NCBI GenBank assembly: GCA_002840975.1
Contig: PHDN01000002.1
Coordinates: 124,001-188,000, forward strand
From: Bacteroidetes bacterium HGW-Bacteroidetes-16
GTDB taxonomy: Bacteria; Bacteroidota; Bacteroidia; Bacteroidales; F082
Reading direction: 5' to 3'
DNA length: 64,000 nucleotides
The notes under the pieces are model-generated. The model was not told where the DNA came from. It saw only the letters and a program-made list of their open reading frames with translations, and did no database searches. Numbering within the stretch: position 1 is the first letter of the stretch; every line of letters begins with the position of its first letter. Below, piece by piece: positions 18,071 to 26,861 of the stretch. The position numbers were made by a program, and so were the translations under genes.

Positions 18071-19822
18071 CTAATCAAATTTAATGTCTAGAATTCGAAG
18101 CTGAAGGGAAGTATTTCCCAGCCAGGTGTTTTCATCGATGTGATAGCAGATGCTGAACGGCTTTCCCTGCTGTACTTTTTCAAGATATTCTCCCATGTTG
18201 AAAGCAATGGCCGGGATTGGATTTCCGGTTCGGTCGGGATGAACGACAGACAGTTTAAGGTGCTTCACGTCTCCTTTTCCCACCAATTTTACATATCCTG
18301 TATCAATAACATTATCTGTTATAAATGCAGGAGCCATGTTTCCGGGACCAAAGGGGGCAAATTGTTTGAGTATCCTATAAAATTTGGTGCTGATATCTCC
18401 GATATAAAGATCTCCATCAATTTCAATTTCAGGCACCAGCATTTCATCGGTGAGGTTTTTGCCGGCATATTCTTCAAATTCATCGGTAAATTTTTGTAAA
18501 TTCTCCGGTTTTAAAGCAAGTCCGGCCGCGTAGGTGTGTCCGCCAAAATGCTCCAGCAGGTGGTTGCAGGATTCAATGGCATCGTAGATATCAAAATTCT
18601 TAATGGATCTGGCAGAGCCGGTAATTAACCCATCTGACTTGGTTAACACGATGGTGGGTCGATAGTAAGCTTCTATCAAGCGTGAGGCAACGATACCTAT
18701 TACGCCTTTGTGCCAGTGTTCGCTATAAACAACAGTCGATTTTTTTTGAAACTTGATGATGTCGCTGTTTAATATCTCCATGGCTTCCTGCGTGATGTTG
18801 GTATCCAGGTCACGACGGGTGGTGTTGAGTTCGTTTATTTGTTTACCAAGTTTTTCTGCATAAACCATGTTATTGCTAATGAGCAACTTAACCGAATCCG
18901 TAGCACTTTCAATCCTTCCGGCTGCATTGATGCGCGGTCCAAGCAGGAAAACAATGTCGCTGATGGTAATTTCACGGTTAAAAAATCCTTCGTTGTCGAA
19001 ATTATTCTGTTCATCTACGCCTGCTGATTTTAGCAACGATTGTATTCCAACACGTGGATTTTTATTGAGTTGTTTTAATCCATAATAAGCAAGAATTCTG
19101 TTTTCACCAATGATGGGTACAATATCTGCGGCAATGCTGATGGCCACCAGGTCGAGGCAAGCGAAAGAGCGTTCTTTGCTAATTCCTTTTTTTTCTGAAA
19201 TGGCCTGAACGAGTTTAAAACCTACGCCACATCCTGATAAATCTTTGAAGGGATAATGACAATCGGGTTGTTTTGGATCGAGTACGGCAATGGCATCAGG
19301 AAGTGTATCGCCGGGCCTGTGGTGGTCGCCAATAATGATATCCAGCCCCTTTTGATTGCCATAGGCTACTTTGGAAACGGCTTTAATACCACAGTCAAGT
19401 GTTATCATCAACTTGTAGTTGTTTTCGACGGCATAATCGATGGCCTTAAACGATACGCCGTATCCTTCAGTATATCTGTCGGGAATATAAAAACCAACTT
19501 TTTTGTAAATGTCTTTCAGAAATGAGTACACCAATGATACGGCTGTAGTACCATCTACATCATAATCACCATATACCAAAATCTTCTCACCGTTGTTGAT
19601 GGCCACCAACACCCGGTCGACGGCCTTGTCCATGTCCTTCATCAAAAAGGGATCGTGGAGGTTTTCAAGTTTTGGTCTGAAAAATGTTTTTGCCTCCTGA
19701 TAATTTGTCATCCCACGCTGCACCAACAAATTCAGCAGTTTTTTATTGATATTCAGGGATTGTGACAGTTGCTCAACTACATCGTTATCAGGCTTTTTTT
19801 TAAGCACCCATCGCTTTTCCAT
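18071..19822 (-). CDS. recJ: Single-stranded-DNA-specific 5'-3' exonuclease RecJ
   Basis: 583 residues when started at the ATG at 19822 (MEKRWVLKKKPD). The longer frame from 19855 adds 11 unconserved residues. DHH-family metal motifs are present: YGDYDVDGTT (Asp86, 88, 90), ITLDCGI, and GDHHRPGDTLPDA, then DLSGCGVGFK. The DHHA1 motif FGGHTYAAGLAL and a C-terminal OB-like domain follow. RecJ resects ssDNA in recombination and mismatch repair. An ABC-type permease gene is upstream on the same strand, with about 145 bases between them. Confidence 0.95.
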   Translation of the reverse strand: MEKRWVLKKKPDNDVVEQLSQSLNINKKLLNLLVQRGMTNYQEAKTFFRPKLENLHDPFLMKDMDKAVDRVLVAINNGEKILVYGDYDVDGTTAVSLVYSFLKDIYKKVGFYIPDRYTEGYGVSFKAIDYAVENNYKLMITLDCGIKAVSKVAYGNQKGLDIIIGDHHRPGDTLPDAIAVLDPKQPDCHYPFKDLSGCGVGFKLVQAISEKKGISKERSFACLDLVAISIAADIVPIIGENRILAYYGLKQLNKNPRVGIQSLLKSAGVDEQNNFDNEGFFNREITISDIVFLLGPRINAAGRIESATDSVKLLISNNMVYAEKLGKQINELNTTRRDLDTNITQEAMEILNSDIIKFQKKSTVVYSEHWHKGVIGIVASRLIEAYYRPTIVLTKSDGLITGSARSIKNFDIYDAIESCNHLLEHFGGHTYAAGLALKPENLQKFTDEFEEYAGKNLTDEMLVPEIEIDGDLYIGDISTKFYRILKQFAPFGPGNMAPAFITDNVIDTGYVKLVGKGDVKHLKLSVVHPDRTGNPIPAIAFNMGEYLEKVQQGKPFSICYHIDENTWLGNTSLQLRILDIKFD

Positions 19823-19968
19823 TGATTCTCTTCTTTGATGGGTAAAAGTAACCAATTATTGGTCATATCAGCTAATTAACACCAACCTTTGTGGTAATTG
19901 GAGCAAGAGAACTTGTTAACGAATACAATACCAGCTGATTATTTGAATATTTATTAACCAACAAGACA

Positions 19969-21210
19969 TTAAAAATTCGAACGCATGGCATCCACAGGAT
20001 TAAGCCTTGAGGCTGTCCAGGCCGGGACAAATCCTGAAATAAGGCCGATAAAGGCCGACACCAAAATTCCAAGCATAATATTGGCCAACGTAAGTGTTAA
20101 TGTGAAACTAAAAACAGATGAAACCACGATGGTGAGTGCAAACACAATCAGTAAACCTACCAGTCCTCCCATCAAGGAAAGAAAAATGGACTCGAACAAA
20201 AATTGAAGCAGTATAAAATAGTTTTTAGCACCAAGGCTTTTTTGTATACCAATTTGGTTGGTCCGTTCTTTAACACTGACAAACATAATGTTGGCAATTC
20301 CGAAACCACCAACCAACAACGAAAATCCTCCAATAAACCAACCAACCATGGCAATTACACCAAACAACTGATCGAATCCTTTGCTGATAATATCGGTTTC
20401 GTTTAATGCGAAATTGTCGTCAGCTGCTGGTGACAGCTTACGGATGGAACGCATGATCCCGGTAAGTTCGTCCATCATTTGCTCATTGGAGATGTGAGGT
20501 TTGGCCATCACCATGATGGTGGTACCAATGTTATTAAAGTCCAATAAATTCCGCGCGTAATTAACGGGAACAATGATCCAATTGTCTTTGGAACTTCCAA
20601 ACACATCCTGTCCTTGCTTTTTGATTACGCCTATTATCACAAGTTTACGCCCAAACACCTTGATACTTTTGCCCAGGGGATCGAGACCCTGGTAAAGATT
20701 TTGTGCAATATCTGCACCAATGATGGCAATATTTTTGCCTCCATGCGATTCGATGGGCGTAAAATAGCGACCTGCCTGTAACTCAAAAGGCATCACCTTG
20801 TCGTAGTCTTGCGAAACTGCCACCACCGGAACATTTTCCATGTTGTTGTTACCGTGATAAACATTGCGGGTTACGCTAACCATAAATGCGGCAGATTCCA
20901 CCGTGCTTGTTCGTTTTAGCAGCTCATCCATTTCACTTATTTTAGCCTCGGGACGTTGGTAATATTTCCACCAAGGATAATCACCTCCCATGGCCCATGG
21001 CCACTTTTGAATAAAGAGTACATTGTTGCCGAGTGAGTTTATTTCGCTTTTAATGGCATACTCCAAACTGTCGAAAACGGTGAAAACCGAAATAATAGAG
21101 AAAATACCTATGGTAATTCCCAAAAGGGATAATAAGGTTCTTACTTTATTAACAACCAATGCGTTAACTGCGAACAAAAAACTTTCGTATATCAGCTTGA
21201 ATAGGATCAT
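19969..21210 (-). CDS. MacB/FtsX-type ABC transporter permease
   Basis: A 413-residue protein with an N-terminal helix preceded by NKVRTLLSLLGITIGIFSIIS, a large MacB-type periplasmic domain (about 45-275), and three C-terminal helices in the FtsX domain, including FGIANIMFVSVKERTNQIGIQKSLGAK split around the membrane boundary and FVPAWTASRLNPVDAMRS at the C-terminus. Such permeases drive efflux or lipoprotein/peptide handling with a separate ATPase. No ATPase or membrane fusion protein is next to it, so the complex is incomplete here. Function beyond family is not assigned. Confidence 0.9.
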   Translation of the reverse strand: MILFKLIYESFLFAVNALVVNKVRTLLSLLGITIGIFSIISVFTVFDSLEYAIKSEINSLGNNVLFIQKWPWAMGGDYPWWKYYQRPEAKISEMDELLKRTSTVESAAFMVSVTRNVYHGNNNMENVPVVAVSQDYDKVMPFELQAGRYFTPIESHGGKNIAIIGADIAQNLYQGLDPLGKSIKVFGRKLVIIGVIKKQGQDVFGSSKDNWIIVPVNYARNLLDFNNIGTTIMVMAKPHISNEQMMDELTGIMRSIRKLSPAADDNFALNETDIISKGFDQLFGVIAMVGWFIGGFSLLVGGFGIANIMFVSVKERTNQIGIQKSLGAKNYFILLQFLFESIFLSLMGGLVGLLIVFALTIVVSSVFSFTLTLTLANIMLGILVSAFIGLISGFVPAWTASRLNPVDAMRSNF

Positions 21211-21368
21211 TTTTATCGGAATTGAGCCATTATTTTTGAAATTGATTAATTGTCAAATTTCATTCAAAATAGTAGGTAAAAGTATAATAAGTTTTAATTA
21301 ATTCATGTTATTTTGCAAAACAGTAAACGGATCAAACCAAATTTTGATAACTAACCCCCATTGTTGCT

Positions 21369-22883
21369 TTGAAAAGAATTAAAACAGCACTTATTAGTGT
21401 TTATTATAAAGACGGACTTCTTCCTGTATTGAAAATGCTTGACAAGCTTGGCGTCAGGATGATAAGCACGGGTGGGACCTATGATTTTATCGTACAAAAC
21501 GGCTTCCCGGCAGAAACTGTTCAATCGTTTACCGGTTTTCCATCCATTTTGGGAGGGCGTGTAAAAACCTTGCATCCCATCATCATGGGCGGTATATTAG
21601 CCCGGCTCGACAACGATAGCGATCAACACCAGTTAAAAGAATTTCACATTCCACCCATCGATTTAGTGATTGTTGATTTATATCCCTTTGAAGAGACGGT
21701 AAAGTTGAACAGTGAGGAAGGCGAAATTATTGAAAAAATTGATATTGGCGGCATTTCACTTATCAGGGCGGCCGCAAAAAATTATCAGGAGGTACTGGTT
21801 GTTCCTTCTTCGGCGCAATATGCCGGGTTGTTGCAGCTGATGGAAGAGAAAAATGGGTACTCCGACCTTGATGACCGCAGCTATTTCGCCGTTGAGGCCT
21901 TCAATGTAAGCTCGCATTACGACACGGCCATTTTCGGATGGATGAACAAAGGCAGGGTAGGAGCGTTCAAGATCAGTCAAACACTAAAGCAGCCGCTCAG
22001 ATATGGTGAAAACCCACATCAAAAAGGTGACTTTTTTGGCAGACTGGACGATGTGTTTGAACAAATTCATGGGAAGGCCATCTCCTATAACAACCTTCTT
22101 GATTTGGATGCAGCCATCAACCTGATCAACGATTTTGAAGAAACTACCTTTGCAATTATTAAGCACAACAATGCCTGTGGTATTGCTTCGCGAGAGCAAC
22201 TGGTTGATGCCTGGAATGATGCCCTGGCCGGGGATCCTGTTTCAGCGTTTGGCGGAGTTTTGGTTACCAACCGGGAAATTGATGAGGCCACTGCAGCAGA
22301 AATTAATAATATCTTTTTCGAGATTATTGTTGCTTCCGGTTACAGTTCGAAGGCATTGGAAGTACTTCGGACGAAGAAAAACAGGATTATCCTGAAATTA
22401 AAACCAGTTAATTTACCTGTGATACAATTCAGGTCGCTATTAAACGGGATTATCGTTCAGGATAAGGATCTGGTAACAGAAACCCCTGAGGGATTAACTC
22501 CGGTAACCCACGTTGAGCCAACTCTGCAACAAGTTCAAGACCTGCTTTTTGCAAATAAAATAGTGAAGCATACCAAATCGAACACCATCGTTTTGGCTTA
22601 CAATAAACAATTGGTTGGTTCGGGAACCGGACAAACATCAAGAGTGGATGCGTTGAAGCAAGCTATTGAAAAAGCACGTACCTTTGGGCTGCCACTAAAA
22701 GGTGCGGTTATGGCTTCAGACGCATTTTTCCCTTTTGCCGATTCGGTCGAAATGGCGGATAAAGCAGGGATAAAAGCTGTAATACAACCCGGTGGCAGCG
22801 TTCGCGATCAGGAATCGGTTGACTATTGCAATGAACACGACATGGCCATGGTTACTACCGGAATCCGGCATTTTAAACATTAA
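21369..22883 (+). CDS. purH: Bifunctional AICAR transformylase/IMP cyclohydrolase PurH
   Basis: Carries out the last two steps of de novo IMP synthesis. 504 residues, normal length. The N-terminal cyclohydrolase (MGS-like) domain shows TALISVYYKDGL, MISTGGTY and GFPSILGGRVKTLHP. The transformylase domain shows LRYGENPHQKG, IKHNNACGIA, DPVSAFGGV, and the C-terminal ASDAFFPFADSVEMADKAGI with IQPGGSVRDQE. Translation appears to begin at TTG 21369: the in-frame upstream codons meet a stop at 21351 without an ATG, and the sequence is conserved from residue 2. It is 23 bases from mreB, so read-through is likely. Confidence 0.95.
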   Translation: MKRIKTALISVYYKDGLLPVLKMLDKLGVRMISTGGTYDFIVQNGFPAETVQSFTGFPSILGGRVKTLHPIIMGGILARLDNDSDQHQLKEFHIPPIDLVIVDLYPFEETVKLNSEEGEIIEKIDIGGISLIRAAAKNYQEVLVVPSSAQYAGLLQLMEEKNGYSDLDDRSYFAVEAFNVSSHYDTAIFGWMNKGRVGAFKISQTLKQPLRYGENPHQKGDFFGRLDDVFEQIHGKAISYNNLLDLDAAINLINDFEETTFAIIKHNNACGIASREQLVDAWNDALAGDPVSAFGGVLVTNREIDEATAAEINNIFFEIIVASGYSSKALEVLRTKKNRIILKLKPVNLPVIQFRSLLNGIIVQDKDLVTETPEGLTPVTHVEPTLQQVQDLLFANKIVKHTKSNTIVLAYNKQLVGSGTGQTSRVDALKQAIEKARTFGLPLKGAVMASDAFFPFADSVEMADKAGIKAVIQPGGSVRDQESVDYCNEHDMAMVTTGIRHFKH

Positions 22884-22906
22884 AAGAAACTACTAAAAAT
22901 AAGAAT

Positions 22907-23929
22907 ATGGGATTTTTTTCATTTCTGACCAAAGAAATTGCCATCGACCTGGGCACTGCCAACACCATCATTATTTATAATGATAAAGTGATTGTTGACG
23001 AGCCGTCGATTGTTGCATTGGAGAGAAATACAGGCAAAATTATCGCTGTTGGTAAAAAAGCCATGATGATGCATGGTAAAACTCACGAAAACATCAAAAC
23101 AATACGCCCGCTCCGTGATGGTGTGATTGCCGATTTTCAAAGTGCGGAATATATGATCAGGGAAATGATTAAAATGATCGGTATGAAAAAGACCCTTTTT
23201 CCTACCGCCTTGCGTATGGTTATATGTATTCCTTCCGGAATTACAGAGGTAGAAGAACGCGCTGTAAAAGATTCGGCCGAACAGGCCGGCGCCAAGGAAA
23301 TCCGCTTAATTCACGAACCAATGGCCGCGGCCATCGGAATTGGAATTGACGTTTTGGAACCAACAGGAAACATGATTATCGACATTGGCGGTGGGACCAG
23401 CGAAATTGCCGTTATCGCGTTGGGTGGAATTGTCAACAACACCTCCATCCGAATTGCCGGAGACGATTTCAATGCTGATATAGAAGAATATATGCGCAAA
23501 CAACACAACATCACCATCGGTGAGCGGACTGCCGAGCGCATCAAAATTGAGGTTGGGGCTGCTATTACCGAACTCGACAATCCACCTGATGATTATGCAG
23601 TACACGGCAGGGATATGCTGACCGGTATCCCCAAAGAAGTGATTGTAAATTACAAGGAAATAGCCAGTTGTCTTGATAAATCCATTTCAAAAATTGAAGC
23701 TGCCGTGCTCAATGCCCTTGAAAAAACACCCCCGGAGCTTTCAGCTGATATTTTCCGCACAGGAATTTACCTGGCCGGTGGAGGGTCGATGCTGCGTGGT
23801 TTGGATAAAAGATTACATCATAAAACCAAACTCAGTGTTCATGTGGCCGAAGATCCATTGCGTGCCGTTGCCAGAGGCACAGGCATTGCCCTGAAGAACT
23901 TCGATAAATTTACCTTCCTCATTCGTTAG
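22907..23929 (+). CDS. mreB: Rod shape-determining actin homologue MreB
   Basis: A 340-residue actin-like ATPase that organises the elongation machinery under the inner membrane. IDLGTANTIIIYND is phosphate loop 1, IDIGGGTSEIAVI is phosphate 2, and YLAGGGSMLRGLD is the adenosine-binding motif. EPMAAAIGIGID is also typical of the family. The N-terminus (MGFFSFLTKE) is a possible amphipathic membrane-binding helix. It is the first gene of a compact mreBCD run and suggests rod-like growth. Confidence 0.97.
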   Translation: MGFFSFLTKEIAIDLGTANTIIIYNDKVIVDEPSIVALERNTGKIIAVGKKAMMMHGKTHENIKTIRPLRDGVIADFQSAEYMIREMIKMIGMKKTLFPTALRMVICIPSGITEVEERAVKDSAEQAGAKEIRLIHEPMAAAIGIGIDVLEPTGNMIIDIGGGTSEIAVIALGGIVNNTSIRIAGDDFNADIEEYMRKQHNITIGERTAERIKIEVGAAITELDNPPDDYAVHGRDMLTGIPKEVIVNYKEIASCLDKSISKIEAAVLNALEKTPPELSADIFRTGIYLAGGGSMLRGLDKRLHHKTKLSVHVAEDPLRAVARGTGIALKNFDKFTFLIR

Positions 23930-23953
23930 AGTTTTTTTTCAACTTGATAAATA

Positions 23954-24766
23954 ATGCGCAACCTATTTCTGTTTTTATGGCGTAACCAGTTTTTCACCTT
24001 ATTTATCATACTCGAAATAATTTCACTTTTGTTATTAAGCAATAGCTTTTCTTATCACCGTTCGTTAAGATATAATACGGTAAGCGATTTTACCGGATCT
24101 GTTTTTTCAAAATATACCAACGTTACCAGGTATTTCTATTTACAAAAGGAAAATGAAGATTTAGTGGCCGAGAACGCGCGGCTGCGGTCGTTGATACCTC
24201 CGGTGGCAGAAGGTTTGGATTCATTGCACTATTATCCCGACAGCCTGTATGGATATATCCCGGCAACGGTAGTCAGCAACACTGTTACTAAACCTAACAA
24301 CCTGATTATGGTAAACCGTGGCTATAAAGATGGAGTGGAAAAAGAAATGGGAGTTATCTCATCTGGTGGTCTCGTGGGTATTGTGATAGGTGTTTCGGAA
24401 CACTATTCGGTGATCATGTCAATGTTGCATCAAAACATCAGGATAAGTGGGCGGATAAAAAAAAATGATCAATTGATTAATGTAGTTTGGGATCATACTG
24501 ATTATCGATTGGGAACGATCATCGATATCCCATCACATTTACAGCTTCAGGCGGGTGACAGCATTGTTACAAGCGGGAATTCGCTGATTTTCCCAAAAGA
24601 CTTATTGATTGGCGTTGTAGAAAGTCATGACAAAGAATCCGGGGGCCTTCTTAGTAAGGCACTACTCAGGTTTTCTACAGATTTTAACAGTCTTCGCCAT
24701 GTTTACATCATTAAAAGTTTTATGGCTGTTGAGCAAAAATCGTTGTTGTCAAAAATTCACGAATAA
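23954..24766 (+). CDS. mreC: Rod shape-determining protein MreC
   Basis: A 270-residue bitopic inner-membrane protein. An N-terminal helix at about 11-28 (FTLFIILEIISLLLLSN) is followed by a short coiled coil (near 60-75, ENEDLVAENARLRSL). The periplasmic beta-barrel domain (about 95-260) carries the MreC signatures NRGYKDGVEKEMGVI and GLVGIVIGVSEHYS. It links MreB to cell-wall synthases. The stop overlaps the mreD start by one base (TAATG), indicating translational coupling. Confidence 0.95.
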   Translation: MRNLFLFLWRNQFFTLFIILEIISLLLLSNSFSYHRSLRYNTVSDFTGSVFSKYTNVTRYFYLQKENEDLVAENARLRSLIPPVAEGLDSLHYYPDSLYGYIPATVVSNTVTKPNNLIMVNRGYKDGVEKEMGVISSGGLVGIVIGVSEHYSVIMSMLHQNIRISGRIKKNDQLINVVWDHTDYRLGTIIDIPSHLQLQAGDSIVTSGNSLIFPKDLLIGVVESHDKESGGLLSKALLRFSTDFNSLRHVYIIKSFMAVEQKSLLSKIHE

Positions 24767-25281
24767 TGCCCGGATTACTTATAAGAAATATCATCAGGTT
24801 TATACTGCTCATTTTGATGCAGGTATTGGTATTTAATCACATAAACATGGGAGGATATTTGAATCCTTCGATTTATGTGCTGTTTATTTTGCTTCTGCCC
24901 AATGATATAAAACCCAGCCTGCTGCTCATTGTTGGGTTTTTTACCGGATTAACAGTAGATTTTTTTACCAACACTCCCGGGCTGCATGCAGCGTCCACCG
25001 TGTTGTTGGCATTTTTCCGCCCCGGAATCATCAGGCTGTTTTTTGGCAACCTGGAGTTTGGGCCCGGCGAATCGCCCGGATTGAACAAGTTGGGTGTTAC
25101 CGGATTTTTCAGATATGCACTCGTGCTGATTTTTATTCATCACCTGGCCTTGTTTTTGCTCGAATCACTGAGTATGAGCCATATACTATTTATTTTATTC
25201 CGTACTTTGTTGAGTACAGGATTATCCTGTTTAGTGGTTCTTATTCTGGTATTATTAACAACCGCCAGGAAAAAAAGGTGA
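24766..25281 (+). CDS. mreD: Rod shape-determining protein MreD
   Basis: A 171-residue membrane protein with five or six helices and little polar sequence, in the MreD position directly after mreC with a one-base overlap. Features seen: an opening helix with FILLILMQVLVFNHIN, and GFFTGLTVDFFTNTPGLHA, which fits the conserved G-x-x-x-G-x-x-x-D motif of MreD. MreD belongs to the elongasome. In many Bacteroidota the penicillin-binding protein gene mrdA and rodA follow directly; here they do not. Confidence 0.9.
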   Translation: MPGLLIRNIIRFILLILMQVLVFNHINMGGYLNPSIYVLFILLLPNDIKPSLLLIVGFFTGLTVDFFTNTPGLHAASTVLLAFFRPGIIRLFFGNLEFGPGESPGLNKLGVTGFFRYALVLIFIHHLALFLLESLSMSHILFILFRTLLSTGLSCLVVLILVLLTTARKKR

Positions 25282-25552
25282 TTGGCTGGTAGAAAGGGTT
25301 CGCTTTTTAACGAACAGATAAGTTTCAACCGGACAATGGTTTGCTGACCACCAATGGATATGATCGTTATGGTTTCACAACTTACATTTATTCTGAAAAG
25401 GCGGTGCAGGATTTGGAGTATTCTTTCCATGTCCGCCTGGCCATGCTTACCTCTTTGTGCCGTATTATTTTTAATAATTAATTTTTTGTTAATTTTTCAT
25501 GATATTCCAACAGGCTGATTAGCTTTGCTCTCTTGTTTACTTATGTATAATC
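25282..25552 (+). other. Gene-free stretch after mreD with an open frame lacking a start
   Basis: No convincing gene. Bases 25311-25481 form one uninterrupted plus-strand frame of 56 codons ending TAA, without an ATG at its head. Its composition (QPDNGLLTTNGYDRYGFTTY) looks more coding-like than the AT-rich bases that follow. It may be the tail of a decayed gene, but no family was recognised. From 25482 to the TlpA gene the sequence is ordinary AT-rich promoter DNA. Confidence 0.3.
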
Positions 25553-25567
25553 TTGATTTCAACTCTG

Positions 25568-26677
25568 ATGAAAAAACTCTTTTTCTTGATTTTAGTTTCT
25601 ATGGTGGTGGTATTTGCTACTTGTACCAAACCCCACAGCCAGGACAATTTTAACATTCACCTTACTTTAACCGGGTCGGATGGGGACAGCGCATTTCTTA
25701 GACAACGCGTTGATGGTGAAATGATTACATTTGACTCCGGTGCATTTTTCGAAAACAAGGCGCAATTTAAGGGAAACGTCAACCTTCCCGAGTATTTTTA
25801 CATTACCTTTAAAAACAACAAGGGAAATATTCCGGTTTTTGTTGAGCCCGGCGATCTGACAATTCAAGGTGAATACGGTGATCTCGAAAATGTAACCATC
25901 ACAGGATCGAAATCACATGATGATTTAAAGCTCTTTTACGAGAACTCCGACATTTTTGATGTACAATTGAACCAGCTTGGTCAGCAATATGGTCAGGCAC
26001 GTCAAATGGGCGATACCGTTAAGATGGACGAAATTGATGCCGAATATTCAGAGTTAGATGCCAAGAAAACAGCCTTTATTGTTCAGTACGCTTTCGAGCA
26101 TCCCGATTTGGTGGTGTCTGCATTCGTAATTATGAATAATTCTTATCAATTTGAACTTCCAATGCTCGACAGCATTGTTTCAGGTTTTAGTCCCTCCATC
26201 AGCCAATCGTTTTATGTAAAAAAGTTACAGGATTTTGTCAAGACACTCGAAAGTGTAGAAGTTGGTCAGCCATTTGTTGATTTCAACCTGAACAATCCAG
26301 GTGGAGTAGCTACTCCATTGTCATCGGTGATTGGAAAAAACTATGTACTGGTAGATTTTTGGGCTTCCTGGTGTTCACCTTGCAGGGCCGAAAACCCCAA
26401 TGTGGTAGCCGCATATAAAAAATACCACGATAAGGGATTTGATGTGTTTGGGGTTTCCTTTGATAAAAAAAAGGATGCGTGGCTTAAAGCCATTGCAGAT
26501 GACCAACTCACCTGGACTCATGTTTCTGATTTAAAATACTGGAATTGCGAAGCCGGTAAGTTATATGGTATTCAGTCGATTCCACAAAACGTGCTGATTA
26601 GCCCGGATGGCATTATCATTGAAAAAAACCTGAGGGGGCAAGATTTACAGGACAAACTGGAAGAATTGTTTGATTAA
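25568..26677 (+). CDS. TlpA-like thioredoxin-fold lipoprotein with N-terminal DUF4369-type domain
   Basis: 369 residues from ATG 25568; the TTG at 25553 would lie inside the -7 box. The signal peptide ends FATC (Cys19), a loose lipobox of the Bacteroidota kind. The N-terminal part (about 25-120, with GDSAFLRQRVDGEMITFDSG and PGDLTIQGEYGD) resembles DUF4369. A helical linker leads to a C-terminal AhpC/TSA-thioredoxin domain with WASWCSPC (Cys269, Cys272) and the cis-proline region SIPQNVLISPDG. It likely reduces or exchanges disulfides of envelope proteins. It stands alone between mreD and the convergent dipeptidase gene. Confidence 0.9.
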   Translation: MKKLFFLILVSMVVVFATCTKPHSQDNFNIHLTLTGSDGDSAFLRQRVDGEMITFDSGAFFENKAQFKGNVNLPEYFYITFKNNKGNIPVFVEPGDLTIQGEYGDLENVTITGSKSHDDLKLFYENSDIFDVQLNQLGQQYGQARQMGDTVKMDEIDAEYSELDAKKTAFIVQYAFEHPDLVVSAFVIMNNSYQFELPMLDSIVSGFSPSISQSFYVKKLQDFVKTLESVEVGQPFVDFNLNNPGGVATPLSSVIGKNYVLVDFWASWCSPCRAENPNVVAAYKKYHDKGFDVFGVSFDKKKDAWLKAIADDQLTWTHVSDLKYWNCEAGKLYGIQSIPQNVLISPDGIIIEKNLRGQDLQDKLEELFD

Positions 26678-26724
26678 AGAAGACCCTTGCGTTTTGCAAG
26701 AGGGACCTCATTTGAACCAATTAA

Positions 26725-26808
26725 ACCACGGAGACACAAAGGACACAAAGATTAAACACTTCGTGTTCTTTGGGTTTCGCAACTTCATCAGCGATATCTG
26801 CGGGAAAT
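26725..26808. repeat. Candidate dispersed non-coding repeat
   Basis: The segment begins ACCACGGAGACACAAAGG and ends in ATCTGCGGGAAAT. I recall closely similar words occurring many times in intergenic regions of Bacteroidota and other phyla. It includes a stem-loop: CAAAG (26746-26750) with CTTTG (26768-26772), and AACAC (26755-26759) with GTGTT (26763-26767) around TTC. Only one copy is in this window, so the repeat nature rests on memory. Confidence 0.4.
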
Positions 26809-26811
26809 AAA

Positions 26812-26836
26812 AAAAGGAGCCCATCAGACTCCTTTT
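26812..26836 (-). terminator. Terminator of the C69 dipeptidase gene (possibly bidirectional)
   Basis: AAAAGGAG and CTCCTTTT form an 8-bp stem around a 9-base loop. Read on the minus strand, the stem is followed by more T residues. It lies 25 bases beyond the stop of the dipeptidase gene and may also stop plus-strand transcription from the TlpA-like gene. Confidence 0.75.
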
Positions 26837-26861
26837 AATAATTCAATACAAGTTCAACATC

